A stretch of DNA of 45,286 nucleotides from NCBI GenBank assembly GCA_004335635.1, contig QAXH01003165.1, positions 1 through 45,286 on the forward strand, written 5' to 3'. A program made the translations under genes and the position numbers. This DNA comes from Chloromonas sp. AAM2 (lineage: Eukaryota; Chlorophyta; Chlorophyceae; Chlamydomonadales; Chlamydomonadaceae). The number at the start of each line of letters is the position of its first letter. The stretch's first letter is position 1. Below, piece after piece: positions 12,001-21,310 of the stretch. The notes below the pieces were generated by a model. The model saw only the letters and a list, made by a program, of their open reading frames with translations, was not told the origin of the DNA and ran no database searches.

Positions 12001-15000
12001 CTCTGCTTGGAAAAGAGTCCGGCAGTGGCAATGCAGATGGGGTTGGTAATGCACGGGGTGGCGATATTGAGGAGGGCGGGCGGGGCGAAGGATTCAATGG
12101 TCCTGTGCTGGAGCTGCACAACGTTATGCTCAGGTAAGCTCCCTCAAGGCCAAGTGTCAGGCTATCCATACCTGTTCACACCAGAGTGCTGCCATGGGAA
12201 GGGGCCTTGGCCGGTACTGCGTAAGGAAACAGAGCAGGCCAGCCTTGCACGTGCAAGGCAGAGCAGGCGAACAAAGCAGGCCAGCCTTGAACTTGCATCA
12301 CACCACACAGTCAGGCAGTGTGTGCTGAGTTCTGCAATTTTTGATGTCAATAGGACGAGACGCACGAGCTCCATGGAGTTGCTGTCCTCGGACTGGAAGC
12401 CACACAGAACATTTACTACCATTGTGCGCTCAAGCTTTCAGCAGGATCTGAGCAGAACCTTTGTTTGGAAGTGGTTGGCAAGAACCGGGAATGGATGAGG
12501 AGGACTGGAAGTGGTTGACATGCTCTGCCATATAAAGCCTGCATGGGGTCCGCCTCTCACTGCAGGTTTGACATGGCATTGGTTATTGTCCATCCATTCC
12601 CTGGCTCCCTGCAGGTACCCTGGTGCCCCGCTGCCCGCCCTGTGCGGCCTGAGCCTGGCGGTGTCCCGGGGCGAGTGGGTGGGCGTGGTGGGCGCCACGG
12701 GAGCGGGAAAGAGCTCCCTGCTGGCCGTACTGCTCAGGCTAGTGGAGATAGACGCAGGTGGGTCAGAGCAGCAATAACCAGGCAGGCGGGGCGAGACACC
12801 AACAGAGTGCAGACTGACCTGGTATGCAACGCACACTGGCTGGCTATGAGTACACAGCAGCTACAGCAACGCCGTGAATGAACATGCCGTGCCACATCTA
12901 CCTAGCAACTAAACCCGTGTTCTGTGGCAGGCCCGCTTCATGCTATTCACCTGGCTATTCATGCTGTATCTACAGCAAATGGCCAGCACAATGTCGCCAA
13001 TCTGTACGCAGGGTCCATTCTGTTGCACGGGCGTGACGTCCGCACGGTGCCCCTGGCCCGGCTCCGGTCCCACTACGGTGTGGTGCCCCAGGCACCCTTC
13101 CTGCTCTCTGGGACCATCCGGTGGGGAACAAGGGCGGGCATGTGTGTGCACGTGTGGGCGTTACATGCATACCAGGCTGCCATCTGCGTTATCTGTTCAA
13201 GCATTGCGTTGCCTGTTCATACGGTTCCACATAGGAATGGGGCAGACCTTGCCATGATGCCTGTCATCATCATGATCACGCAATGGACGGCAGATTTCCA
13301 GGGGTGCCTTTCCAAACTTTGTACGATGTTGCCCACGTTCTGTTGGATATTGCTCCACATTGCGCAGTGCACTTGGCGCACATGATGTTTTTTTCCCGCT
13401 GGCCTTCAGATCTTATGTTGCCCTCTTTCCAAGTGACTGCAAATCAAACATGTGAAAGCTCTCAGTGGCTTCATGTTTGTTTGTACCCCGTCCTCAGGGA
13501 GAATGTGGACCCATGGGGCCGGCATGACGACCCGACCCTCGCCAGCGCCCTGCAGGCCGTGCACCTGTGGGATGCACTCGTAGGCACAGTGATCCAACAC
13601 CCCCAGTCAATGGGCAATAGAGTTGGTGCAGGGGTAGCGCCCCAGACACAGTGTGTTCAGGGCAGTGAAGGGGTGTCAGCAACCAGCCAAAATGGGCTGG
13701 GTAGTGAGGCAAAACCAGGTCCGCTTCAAACAGCTGGCAAGGTAACAGCACCAGCAGCTGGGCTGGTCGCTGCAGTGCTAGGCTTGAAGCTTCAGGGCAG
13801 CTTCTCTAATAGCAGCGGTGGCGGTGATGCTGATGGTGCTGATGGCAGCGGCAACGGTGGAGTGAAAAGCAAAGAGCAGAGCAAGGGAAAGCCAGGTGCC
13901 CAGTCAGCAGCACAGGCTGTGAATAGTATCCAGGAGGGTGGCGGTCAGGTGGCTGTGGACGTCACGTGCAGTCAGCAGGCAGAGGTGCAAGCCTGCTCCA
14001 GCAGCAGCCAGTCAGCTGGAGCAGTGGATGTGGAGGAGACAGGAACGAGCCGTGTGGTCATCGGGGGTCGTGTGGGCCTGTCCGCTGGTCAGCAGCAGCT
14101 GCTGTGCCTGGCGCGACTGCTGCTGGCCCAGCGGCGGCTGGTGCTGCTGGATGAGGTCACTGCGTGTGTGGACCCGCACACTGCAAGGGTCATGAGGGAG
14201 GTGCGAAGTAGTCTGACCAGGGGTCGTCGTCGAATGTGCATGCATCAGTGGGTTGCATCGGCCACAGGCCATGGGTGCTGTACAATCAGTATCAGGTAGA
14301 CACGGATATGGTACATCAGACAACGTTCCAACATCTCACCTAGACCCCAGGAGTTTTTCCGAAGTTATGTAATAGTCCAAGCTTTCATCTACGTGCGCTA
14401 CTGTGAGCCAGCGACCGGCTTAGAGTGAGAACTTTGTGCAGCTGCCGGCGAAGCAGCTTTTTCTTTTCTTCGCCTGCAGGTGTTGCGCACATGGCTGCAT
14501 CCTTCGCATGACGGCCACCACAGCAGTCTGGGTGGTGGCACCCGGTCCCAGGCCGTGACTGTGCTGCAGGTTGCCCACCAACTGGATTCCGTGATGGATC
14601 ACTCGCGAGTTATGGTCATGCAGGCTGGCCAGGTGGGCAGCCAGGGTCTGGAGGAGGAGGGAGGACATGTAGCCCATGATGGCATGGCATGGCATGTGTA
14701 AATACATATTTGATATGTGCAGCACCTGGCCGTAGGCCCTGTTTGGCTTCACGTAGCCGCTCTCTGGCTACCATCAGGAGTTGCATTACCAGCTGCCACA
14801 TGCTGCTACCGTTGCCCGGCTTCTTTGGGCGTGCAGAAAGCGGACAGGTGCCTACAATGTAGGCTACTCTAGAGTACAGGCCGTGCCAATCACATGCTAC
14901 CTGCTTGACGTCTAGGTCTACAGCGGTACAATTAGGTTATGCTACTTGTTCAAGTGCTAGGTCCACACGGTGTGCCCGTGGCTAACCTGTTCGGGATTGT

Positions 15001-15207
15001 TTGTTAGGTGTGCTCGTGATTGTGTACTGCCTGTCGCTACACCCTTGAACAAATTCTTTGCTGTTGGCACTGTGAGGTGACTGGCATACTATTCCCTTGC
15101 CCCTGCAGGTAGTTCAGTCAGGCCCACCGGAAGAACTGCTCAGAGACTCTGGGTCACCGTTTGCAATGCTCGCTGCGGCAGCGTTTGCCAGCCACCAGCT
15201 GAGCTGA
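62..15207 (+). CDS. ABCC/MRP-type ABC transporter, 5'-partial, 26 exons visible
   Basis: Exports organic anions or glutathione conjugates across vacuolar or plasma membrane, by family. Exons: 62-166, 456-605, 1034-1159, 1644-1736, 2286-2328, 2730-2791, 3191-3291, 3679-3760, 3998-4040, 4286-4782, 5320-5547, 6019-6125, 6571-6816, 7314-7809, 8518-8875, 9235-9388, 9688-9754, 10122-10210, 10582-10661, 10880-10993, 11332-12133, 12615-12757, 13012-13120, 13498-14200, 14480-14632, 15109-15207. They join in one open frame of 1749 residues. The window begins inside TMD1; [14 protein letters not shown] is the typical ABCC segment. NBD1 has VGSGKSS (about residue 435), LSGGQRAR and [12 protein letters not shown], but VTQSAR where the H-loop His is expected. 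NBD2 has [41 protein letters not shown] and an intact QVAHQLD. Long low-complexity insertions lie in NBD1, between the halves, before NBD2 and inside NBD2. The subfamily is firm; the substrate is unknown. Confidence 0.93.
2554..2790 (+). repeat. Transporter segment (intron end plus exon 2730-2791) also present at 20601-20822
   Basis: The end of one transporter intron and nearly all of the following exon have a close inverted copy at 20601-20822. The match runs through the TGATGGCCTCTG stretch, the branch and acceptor region and the exon bases for LIRGMRPI. The exon is needed for the canonical ABCC protein, so this is most likely the source and the distant sequence the copy. Confidence 0.75.
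3044..3175 (+). repeat. 15-bp minisatellite in a transporter intron
   Basis: About nine near-identical copies of ctccatgcctcaccg lie head to tail just upstream of the acceptor at 3190. The unit length is a multiple of three, so the array is an open frame (TAPCL repeats), but it lies between two well-defined exons and is probably intronic. Its pyrimidine-rich units could act as part of the polypyrimidine tract. Confidence 0.85.
6265..6412 (+). repeat. Transporter intron segment also present at 20453-20600
   Basis: This stretch of the intron between exons 6019-6125 and 6571-6816 closely matches the reverse complement of 20453-20600. The shared part includes gatgcggtMaagcgctg, the ctgtgctctgtctcccgtct block and the tcaatggccatggcagcacc block. 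In the distant copy it directly follows the segment matching 2554-2790. Confidence 0.75.
6658..6720 (+). repeat. 39-bp in-frame duplication inside NBD1
   Basis: The sequence gcacgtgaccagtgcactgc occurs at 6658 and again at 6697, 39 bp apart. It encodes HVTSALL twice. The duplication adds 13 residues without shifting the frame, directly after the Walker B/D-loop of the first nucleotide-binding domain. Confidence 0.8.
8123..8250 (+). repeat. Dispersed repeat, copy 1 (transporter intron)
   Basis: About 128 bp in the intron between exons 7314-7809 and 8518-8875 match the reverse complement of 34736-34864 with few differences. Shared landmarks are gggagggattccRacccgtc, ctacaagtgaagg and ctcgttagacccaaaaaggg. 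It is probably a fragment of an unclassified transposable element; no terminal repeats or target-site duplications are obvious. Confidence 0.75.
10967..11114 (+). repeat. Four 37-bp tandem units spanning a transporter 5' splice site
   Basis: Units begin at 10967, 11004, 11041 and 11078 and differ by a few bases. The first is the real end of exon 10880-10993 plus the start of its intron. Each unit carries the same donor, CGG|GTAAGG, at 10994, 11031, 11068 and 11105. Only the first restores the frame into exon 11332-12133. The second shifts the frame to a stop at about 11494, and reading past it meets TAA in the second unit. Confidence 0.9.
12227..12296 (+). repeat. Short direct duplication in a transporter intron
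   Basis: The motif gcaggccagccttg(c/a)ac occurs twice, at about 12236 and 12277, flanked by related gcagagcaggc and aacaaagcaggc stretches. It is a local imperfect duplication with no evident function. Confidence 0.5.
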
Positions 15208-15505
15208 AGCTAAGCCTCGTAACGATTACACTGGTCGGACAATGCCTGCTTTGTTAACAGGTCCTGAGGCAGACCTTTTCATAACACTGACAGCTCATGG
15301 GCTGTATGCGTATGTGCAGCACATGGATGGTCGAACGTTTATATTCGATGCTGGAACACATTGAACTGCTGTACCTAATCACTCACATGCTGCCGGATCC
15401 CTCAGCTGACTCATGGTCACTCAAGCCCTTTCCTGGCTTTCGCCTCATCAAAGTCTCTCTACAGTCACTCAAGCCGTCCCTTTCTCCACCTTGTCAGAAT
15501 GCCTA
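15208..15505. other. Convergent intergenic spacer
   Basis: These 298 bp separate the stop codons of two convergent genes, the transporter (TGA at 15205-15207) and the serine acetyltransferase (TAA at 15506-15508, minus strand). It must hold both 3' UTRs and polyadenylation sites. No gene or repeat is visible. Confidence 0.7.
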
Positions 15506-18500
15506 TTAGATGCCTTCCCCAGGATGCATGGGCTCACTGCGGGTGTCTGATCGTCCGCTCAGCGGCCAGTGCTGCGGCAAGGGAGGCTTCGGAGTGGGCG
15601 CTCTCACCGCAGTGGCTGGAACACTAGCAGACGGAAACTGTTTGGCACCACTTCCTCGGTGAGCATTAGAGCCATTGCCTCCAGGGGTCGTGTGCGCGCC
15701 CGCTGGTGGCTGAACAGGCGTGTGCTGGGCGGGCAGAGGCGGGGGGGCGGGCGGCAGGGCAGCGCCTGACGTTGTAGGCGATGTACTCGGTGTATTGCAG
15801 GGAACACAGTCCTGGTTCCAGTGGGACATGGTCTGTGCTGGGTTGCCCAGCACCTTGCCTACTTCCTTAGCAGGGGAGCCGGCCACCATGGTGCACGGGT
15901 CCACTGGCTTGAGCACCAGGCTACCCGCGGCTATCTGCGCGCCTCGGCCGATGAGGATGTTGCCCAGGACCTGCACAACGACACGATAAGACCAGCGACA
16001 CGTTGACTTGAAATACTTGACATGAGGAATGGATTGCATTAACTGTCAACACACTGACCTTGCTGGCTGCTTGGGTGCTGTGATTGCACCCCCTGGTGAG
16101 CATTCCTGGCATTGGGTGCATTCACAGCATTCCTGGTAGGTATTCCTGGCATTGGGTGCATTCTCAGCACCCGGTAGGACATTCCTGGTAGGACAGAAAA
16201 ACAAGTCCAGGATCCTGCAAGCCCTGTCCTCCAAGAGCCACAAACACGAACTCCATGCCATTCCGTAGACACGCTTGCATCACGTCCACCTTGAACAGCC
16301 CTGCCGCACCTACCGTTGCGTTTGCTCCTATGAGCACATTGTCTGCAATCTTGGGGTGCCGGTCGCCTATGTCTTTTCCTGTGCCACCCAGCGTCACGTT
16401 CTGCAGCAATGCAAGGCAGACCACAAACAAGTCACGCGTTGGTCTCCCTGTGCGTAGGAGACTCCTATCTCATGTAACGCTGAGGCAATTTCAGCCCAGC
16501 GCTGTAGCCGATCAACACCGTCCCCGGAGTTGCCCTTCTTCTGATTAGTGAACCATGTTTTGAAGGCCGACATTGAACAGGTGTGCATAACTCCGTCCAA
16601 ATTTCAAATCAAAACCCTGCAGTGGTGGCTGTGGCACGCTTATCGTTGGCCAAGAACGGTGAGGCAGCAACTTCCGTAACCAATGTTTAGTGCATGGTGC
16701 GTAGTCCCCACTGACCTGCAGCAGTGAGCAGTTGTCCCCCATGACCACTGTCTCGCCGATCACCACACCGGTGCCGTGGTCCAGCAGAATGCCCTTGCCT
16801 GAACAGCATGCACAGCAGAGCAGGTTTTGGCTGCACTGCCTTGAATGCTCCTCGTTGGCTGCTTGTGCTGTTCAGGACTCTGAAGAACAGCAGTGCTGGT
16901 CAGACAATGACCTGCTGCTGTTCAGGCAGCCACATCATTTAGCATCTTCAAGATTGACAGACTAAGACTGGTCATCTGACAAACTATCTAACTGCAAGAG
17001 CGCACACGTGATGATCTGACTAGAACTACAAGGGACCGTGAAAAAGAACGTAAGCCACTCACCAATGCGTGCAGCCGGGTGGATGTCCACGGCAAACACT
17101 TCACTGGAACGGCTCTGCAACCACAACACGGGCATGAGGTATTGCATCAGGCTGACCGGAGCACCTCTAGGGCCGCATGCGTCTCAACCCAATGCCAAGC
17201 TTGGCCAGCGGCATGTGGCAACGGATGGTCAGAACCTTATGAATGTACATTCAAGCACAGGTGGTCTATGTACAGGCAGACTGCCAGCTAACAACCTGAA
17301 CATAAGGCAACCCCTGGTCAAGTTGTACTGAACGCCTGTTCCTGGCTGTTCCCGGCACTGCAGACAAACGTATGCAGGTCCATCCTGGACTCCAAACTCT
17401 GCCCAGTCTGACCTGCATGGCTAGTGCCATGACCGTTTGACCGCGCGCCCACAATGCATGTGCGATGCGGTGTGTCTGCAGCGCATGGTAGCCTTTGCTG
17501 TACAGCAGTGGCTGAAGGAGGCTCTGACAACTTGGGTCCTGCGTACAGGGCACACATCACTTACAAGGCAAATAAGTGATGAACGCCCATCCAGAGCAGC
17601 CAATGAGTGTTTCATGGATGTCATTTCCACACCCCTGACGCTCGTGTGCCCCTAGCACAGGAGGGCCATCTTTCACTCCCCTCCCATCTGTTGGCTCGCT
17701 GCACAAGCTCCACAATGCATATCCCTTCCCCCTGCCCGGAGTCTCACTCGCTCGTAGACCGCCTCTACGTCCGCCAGCACGCCGCACCGCACGTCAGGGT
17801 CCCCTTGGAGCACCTGAAAACACATTGTCACACTGCTTGTCAGGTTGGAAGTAGGACAACAGCCGTACTGATAGACAGAGGCCATATAAGAAGGCTCTGT
17901 CAACAGACAGGGGCAGGTGCTCTCTGCCGTCTGAGTCAGTTGCAAACACTTTCACCAACGGTCATGCTGGACACTTGCCGAACACAATGCGACCAAGCTA
18001 GCAACTATCAAAGCAAGGATTTGTTGATAAGGCCTGCACATGCGCCAGCAACACCATCATAAGTGGTGCTGCTCATGTGGACACCTCACGCTGGCCTTGC
18101 TATCAGACGCGCGGACGGCAAGTGTGATGCCACCTGCCCTACTCCAACTTGAGCGGTCACCTGGCCTGCCTGTATGCATGCACGCACTGCCTCTCCCTGC
18201 CCATGCCCACCTACCTCAACAAAAATCTCAAACAGCTGTGTAGGTAGCAGCGTTGTGTTTGCCAAGCGGTTGGCAAGGACAAACGCCAAAGACTTTTCAA
18301 AACTGCACACACGACGCAAAGCAGCAGGAAATCTGCCATCAAGTAGACGCCGCAGCATTGTGCTACTGTTTGGAGCCAATGCTGCTGCTGATACAAGCTG
18401 TGACGGCAAAAGCTGAGCAAGGATTGTGCTGGTTTGGGCGGGCAATGCTGCTAATGTATTTTGTGAGGACAAAATGTGTGATGCCGCACACGCCATCATC

Positions 18501-19063
18501 ATCTGAATGCCCCAATGGCTCGAGGTGTGGAGCACACCTTTCAATCCGTAGACTAGACCATCATAAAGCAGTATCAAAGGCGTACCTGTCATGTGCCAGA
18601 ATAGACGCGTACATGAAGGAGGAGAGAAGCGGCTCTGCTGCAGCATCCACCTGCGCCTGACGCCTGAGAGCATGCAAGCATGCGCATATACAGCATGTGG
18701 ACACGTGTTCAAATCTTCTGGCGCAGGTGTGGGCATGCACTATCACAGGTGTAGGCATGCTACAGGCCAGTGTTAGTACTTGCATGCACTGCTCACGCAC
18801 CTAATCGAGGCCCAAATTGCATTTTCTCTTCTCCAGCGGCCACTGCTGTCCACAGCCGAATCGGTAGGGTCCTCGCATGGGAATGGGCGAGCCACTGTGT
18901 TTTGGAGGTAACTGGGAAAGCCCAGCATATTCCAATCGCTGTCGTTCACACTGATTTTCTTGCCCGCAGATGAGTTGAGATCCTGGCCAGCAGCGCAGAC
19001 TGTCGGGCATGGGGGCAAAAGCGACGGTTGAGGTTTCAGGGCTTGCAGGCCGACCCACGTCAT
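15506..19063 (-). CDS. SAT: Serine O-acetyltransferase (SERAT/CysE family), 9 exons
   Basis: Acetylates L-serine with acetyl-CoA to O-acetylserine, the carbon skeleton for cysteine synthesis. Exons: 19063-18801, 18663-18586, 18302-18215, 17813-17748, 17538-17413, 17114-17063, 16798-16716, 16400-16314, 15970-15506; 435 residues with all phases consistent. The N-terminal helical domain includes AAEPLLSSFMYASILAHDS, LPTQLFEIFVE and DPSCQSLLQPLLYSKGYHA. Then come HRIAHALW, VFAVDIHPAARIG, LLDHGTGVVIGETVVMGD with the catalytic His region, and the hexapeptide-helix run NVTLGGTGKDIGDRHPKI. After SPAKEVG a roughly 100-residue Pro/Thr/Ala-rich extension ends in GEGI, like the GDGI tail of bacterial CysE that docks in O-acetylserine sulfhydrylase. 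The first about 80 residues may be a plastid or mitochondrial transit peptide. The frame stays open upstream of the chosen ATG, so the start is provisional. Confidence 0.93.
16101..16180. repeat. 40-bp duplication in a serine acetyltransferase intron
   Basis: The stretch cattcctggcattgggtgca at 16101 recurs at 16141 with one change (tattcc...), a period of 40 bp. A third partial piece, acattcctggtagga, follows near 16178. It lies in the last intron of the acetyltransferase gene. Confidence 0.75.
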
Positions 19064-19337
19064 ACATTTAAAAGTCGCGATGTACCTGCGCGTCTCCGCG
19101 TGCGCATCGGCTGCGCGTTGTGATGCGTCACCAGGCTTGTGCTATGGCTTCCATGCTGGACGCGACCACACACCGGATGCGCATGCAATTGCATTTTGAA
19201 CGTTTGTTTGCTCTTCTGCCTCTGCTTCTTCTGCTGTAGAGGAATGAAGAACGGATATGCGGGCTGCTATTACAAACAATACCAGCCGTCGGGGGCGGTT
19301 GGGATGGCACGTTGACAAAAGTGAGTGTCAACGTATA

Positions 19338-19483
19338 ACCCAACCACGACAAAGGCCTGCCGCCTGGCTTCTCGTGGATGCCAGCACCCAACCGCAAGTA
19401 CAAGTACCACGCTGATGGCCAGTTGGTGGGGTACTGGCGTCCTGAGGGTGCTAACAAAGCAGAGGCAGTGGGTGTTGCCAGCC
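19338..19483 (+). CDS. Possible orphan exon interrupted by the assembly gap
   Basis: An open frame from about 19338 reads GLPPGFSWMPAPNRKYKYH, then DGQLVGYWRPEGANKA, and runs into the N gap. Its composition looks protein-like (Trp, Tyr, Gly and Pro spacing), unlike most intergenic frames here. After the gap a frame continues with RKGPMWEEGPMYGKLPGSRG. I do not recognise the protein. No start, splice partners or conserved domain can be assigned. It could be an exon of a small gene, a transposon remnant or chance. Confidence 0.25.
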
Positions 19484-19522
19484 NNNNNNNNNNNNNNNNN
19501 NNNNNNNNNNNNNNNNNNNNNN
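19484..19522. other. Assembly gap (39 N)
   Basis: Thirty-nine consecutive N bases. The true length of the missing sequence is unknown. Confidence 1.
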
Positions 19523-20452
19523 GGCGTAAGGGACCAATGTGGGAGGAAGGACCAATGTATGGAAAGCTGCCTGGCAGTAGGGGCAGGGTGATGGCAAGCG
19601 CAGCAGGCGAGGCGTTGACAAGACTGAATTTGAGAGTTCAGCCTGGCAGCGTCTTTCCCTGGCTTGGCATACTCTGTAAGAAGTTGTCAAGGTTTACCAA
19701 GTACTTAACATGTGTGGTGTGACCAGTGCTCATTCGAAACTAATCAGTTGAGGATCAGTCTATCTTGAGTTTCATATTTCAATATTTCATTCAAGCGCAC
19801 CGGAACAGTCAAATTGTCCCAGAACTGGCAAACTTCTTTTTTTTTTTTTTGTTGTCTCATAATGTATTCAAGTTCTGATGTCTCATAACGGGCTAGCAGT
19901 TGTTCAGACATCGAGACAATTTTACATGAAGTATTGCTGGAAATCATGTCAATAGCTGCAGCACCGTGGGTTGAACCATGAAAAGCCATGTAATGATGAT
20001 GATGATGATGTCAATGGTTAGTAGATTCACCAAATTCATCGAATATGCGAGAAATCACATCTGAAAAACGGCCTGAACCCAAGACCCACCGATTCACTCA
20101 CTATTAGCAGGTCGTACACTGGTTCCAGTACTTGTTTTTCTCTCACGCCATCATCTCGCATGTTTAAGCATACATACGATGAAGGTACACACAAAAGACG
20201 TGATACGTTGATGAACAAACTGAACAAACTGAAGTTACGTTGATAACTTTGCCAGCATCCTGCTCTTGCACAATTTCCAGTGACTTCCATCGCCACAAAT
20301 GGCTTCAGTGCCCCAGTACTTCGGTTCACAAGGCAAAAGCAGGCCTAGCACATCGCCTAAAGGTGCTGCCATGGTTGCAGACCAACGCCTACAAATGTGC
20401 TCCCTGCTGATTATCTTTATTGCACACAAAAAAGACCTTCGCAAAGCCGGAT

Positions 20453-20822
20453 GGTCAGTGCTGCACCTGAACTGGACTCTGGTGCTGCCATGGCCATTGA
20501 CGCTGTGCCCCACAGTGGCATCTGACAGACGGGAGACAGAGCACAGCCCCGGCCAGCGCTTTACCGCATCGCCAACCAGGACAAGGTGCATGCACAGGCG
20601 CATAACGAGTTCATCCCAGCGATGGGCCTCATGCCCCGGATCAGCTTTGGAGCAAAGGACAGCCATGGTGGCACGGACGGTCAGCACCGGCCAGGGCAGC
20701 AATGCCGGCATCTGAACCCGACAAACCAGCGCCTGGGCAACACTCAGACCCTCCCTGAGATCCGATAAACAAAGTCATCTCAACTATCACAACCGTCGCA
20801 TTGACAGAGGCCATCACAAAAT
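20453..20822 (-). pseudogene. Rearranged fragment of the ABCC gene, two distant pieces fused
   Basis: Read on the minus strand, 20822-20601 matches transporter positions 2554-2790 (intron end plus exon). It then passes directly into 20600-20453, which matches transporter positions 6265-6412 (an intron). The order and relative orientation are those of the gene, but about 3.5 kb between the pieces is missing. The copied exon keeps the bases for LIRGMRPI and then loses several bases, so the ABCC frame is broken. It is best read as a decayed duplicate of the transporter gene with an internal deletion. A mobile repeat that seeded both introns is the alternative. Confidence 0.6.
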
Positions 20823-21310
20823 GTTGATATGCACTGAATACGCGCACATCTTGACACAGGTCATTGATGGATGATGATGTTCACTGAAGCAGAACGCTGG
20901 TTGGCAAGCCGTTGCAGCGATCCAGCGGCCATGCGGCCTGCACTCACCCGCTAAAAGTTTGGTCCCTGAGTTGCGCTTCACTCCGAAAGGGCCTGACGTA
21001 CAATGTTCATGGTCTGGGTCCAGTCTGCAGCTGGTCAGCTCGCTGATGTAAAAGCGTCTGATGTTCGCGTATATGCCATACAAGTAAAACGTCATACAAG
21101 CTAGTAAGGACACCCTACCTGTTTACTACAGTCGGATCAGAGCAGTCACAGTCAGTGGCTGTGGTGAACTCATACTGGGCCCCTGCCTGCCCGGCCCTTC
21201 CTTGCCAACACTGCGATTTGTCTTGGCAGCAGGCGGCACGTATCGTATGTGCCCTGATAAGGGTGGTTGTGAGGTTGAAGCGCACAGTGCCTGCCTGCCA
21301 GCCTGTCTGC

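Larger units (their letters stand above)
19064..21310. other. Intergenic region with gap, transporter fragment and AT-rich stretch
   Basis: This spacer lies upstream of the acetyltransferase start and downstream of the poly-Q gene. It holds the acetyltransferase promoter (tttaaa just above the ATG), a 39-base N gap, a possible orphan exon at 19338-19483, a T-run at 19841-19850, a gatgat microsatellite near 19992-20010 and the rearranged transporter fragment at 20453-20822. No complete gene is evident. Confidence 0.6.

Noticed and set aside
11504..12169. Pro-rich minus-strand open frames
   Set aside because: They are shadows of the GC-rich low-complexity linker in transporter exon 11332-12133.
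20299..20715. 138-residue plus-strand frame as a gene
   Set aside because: It lies across the rearranged transporter fragment, and related frames appear opposite 2509-2976, so it reflects shared DNA and not a protein.
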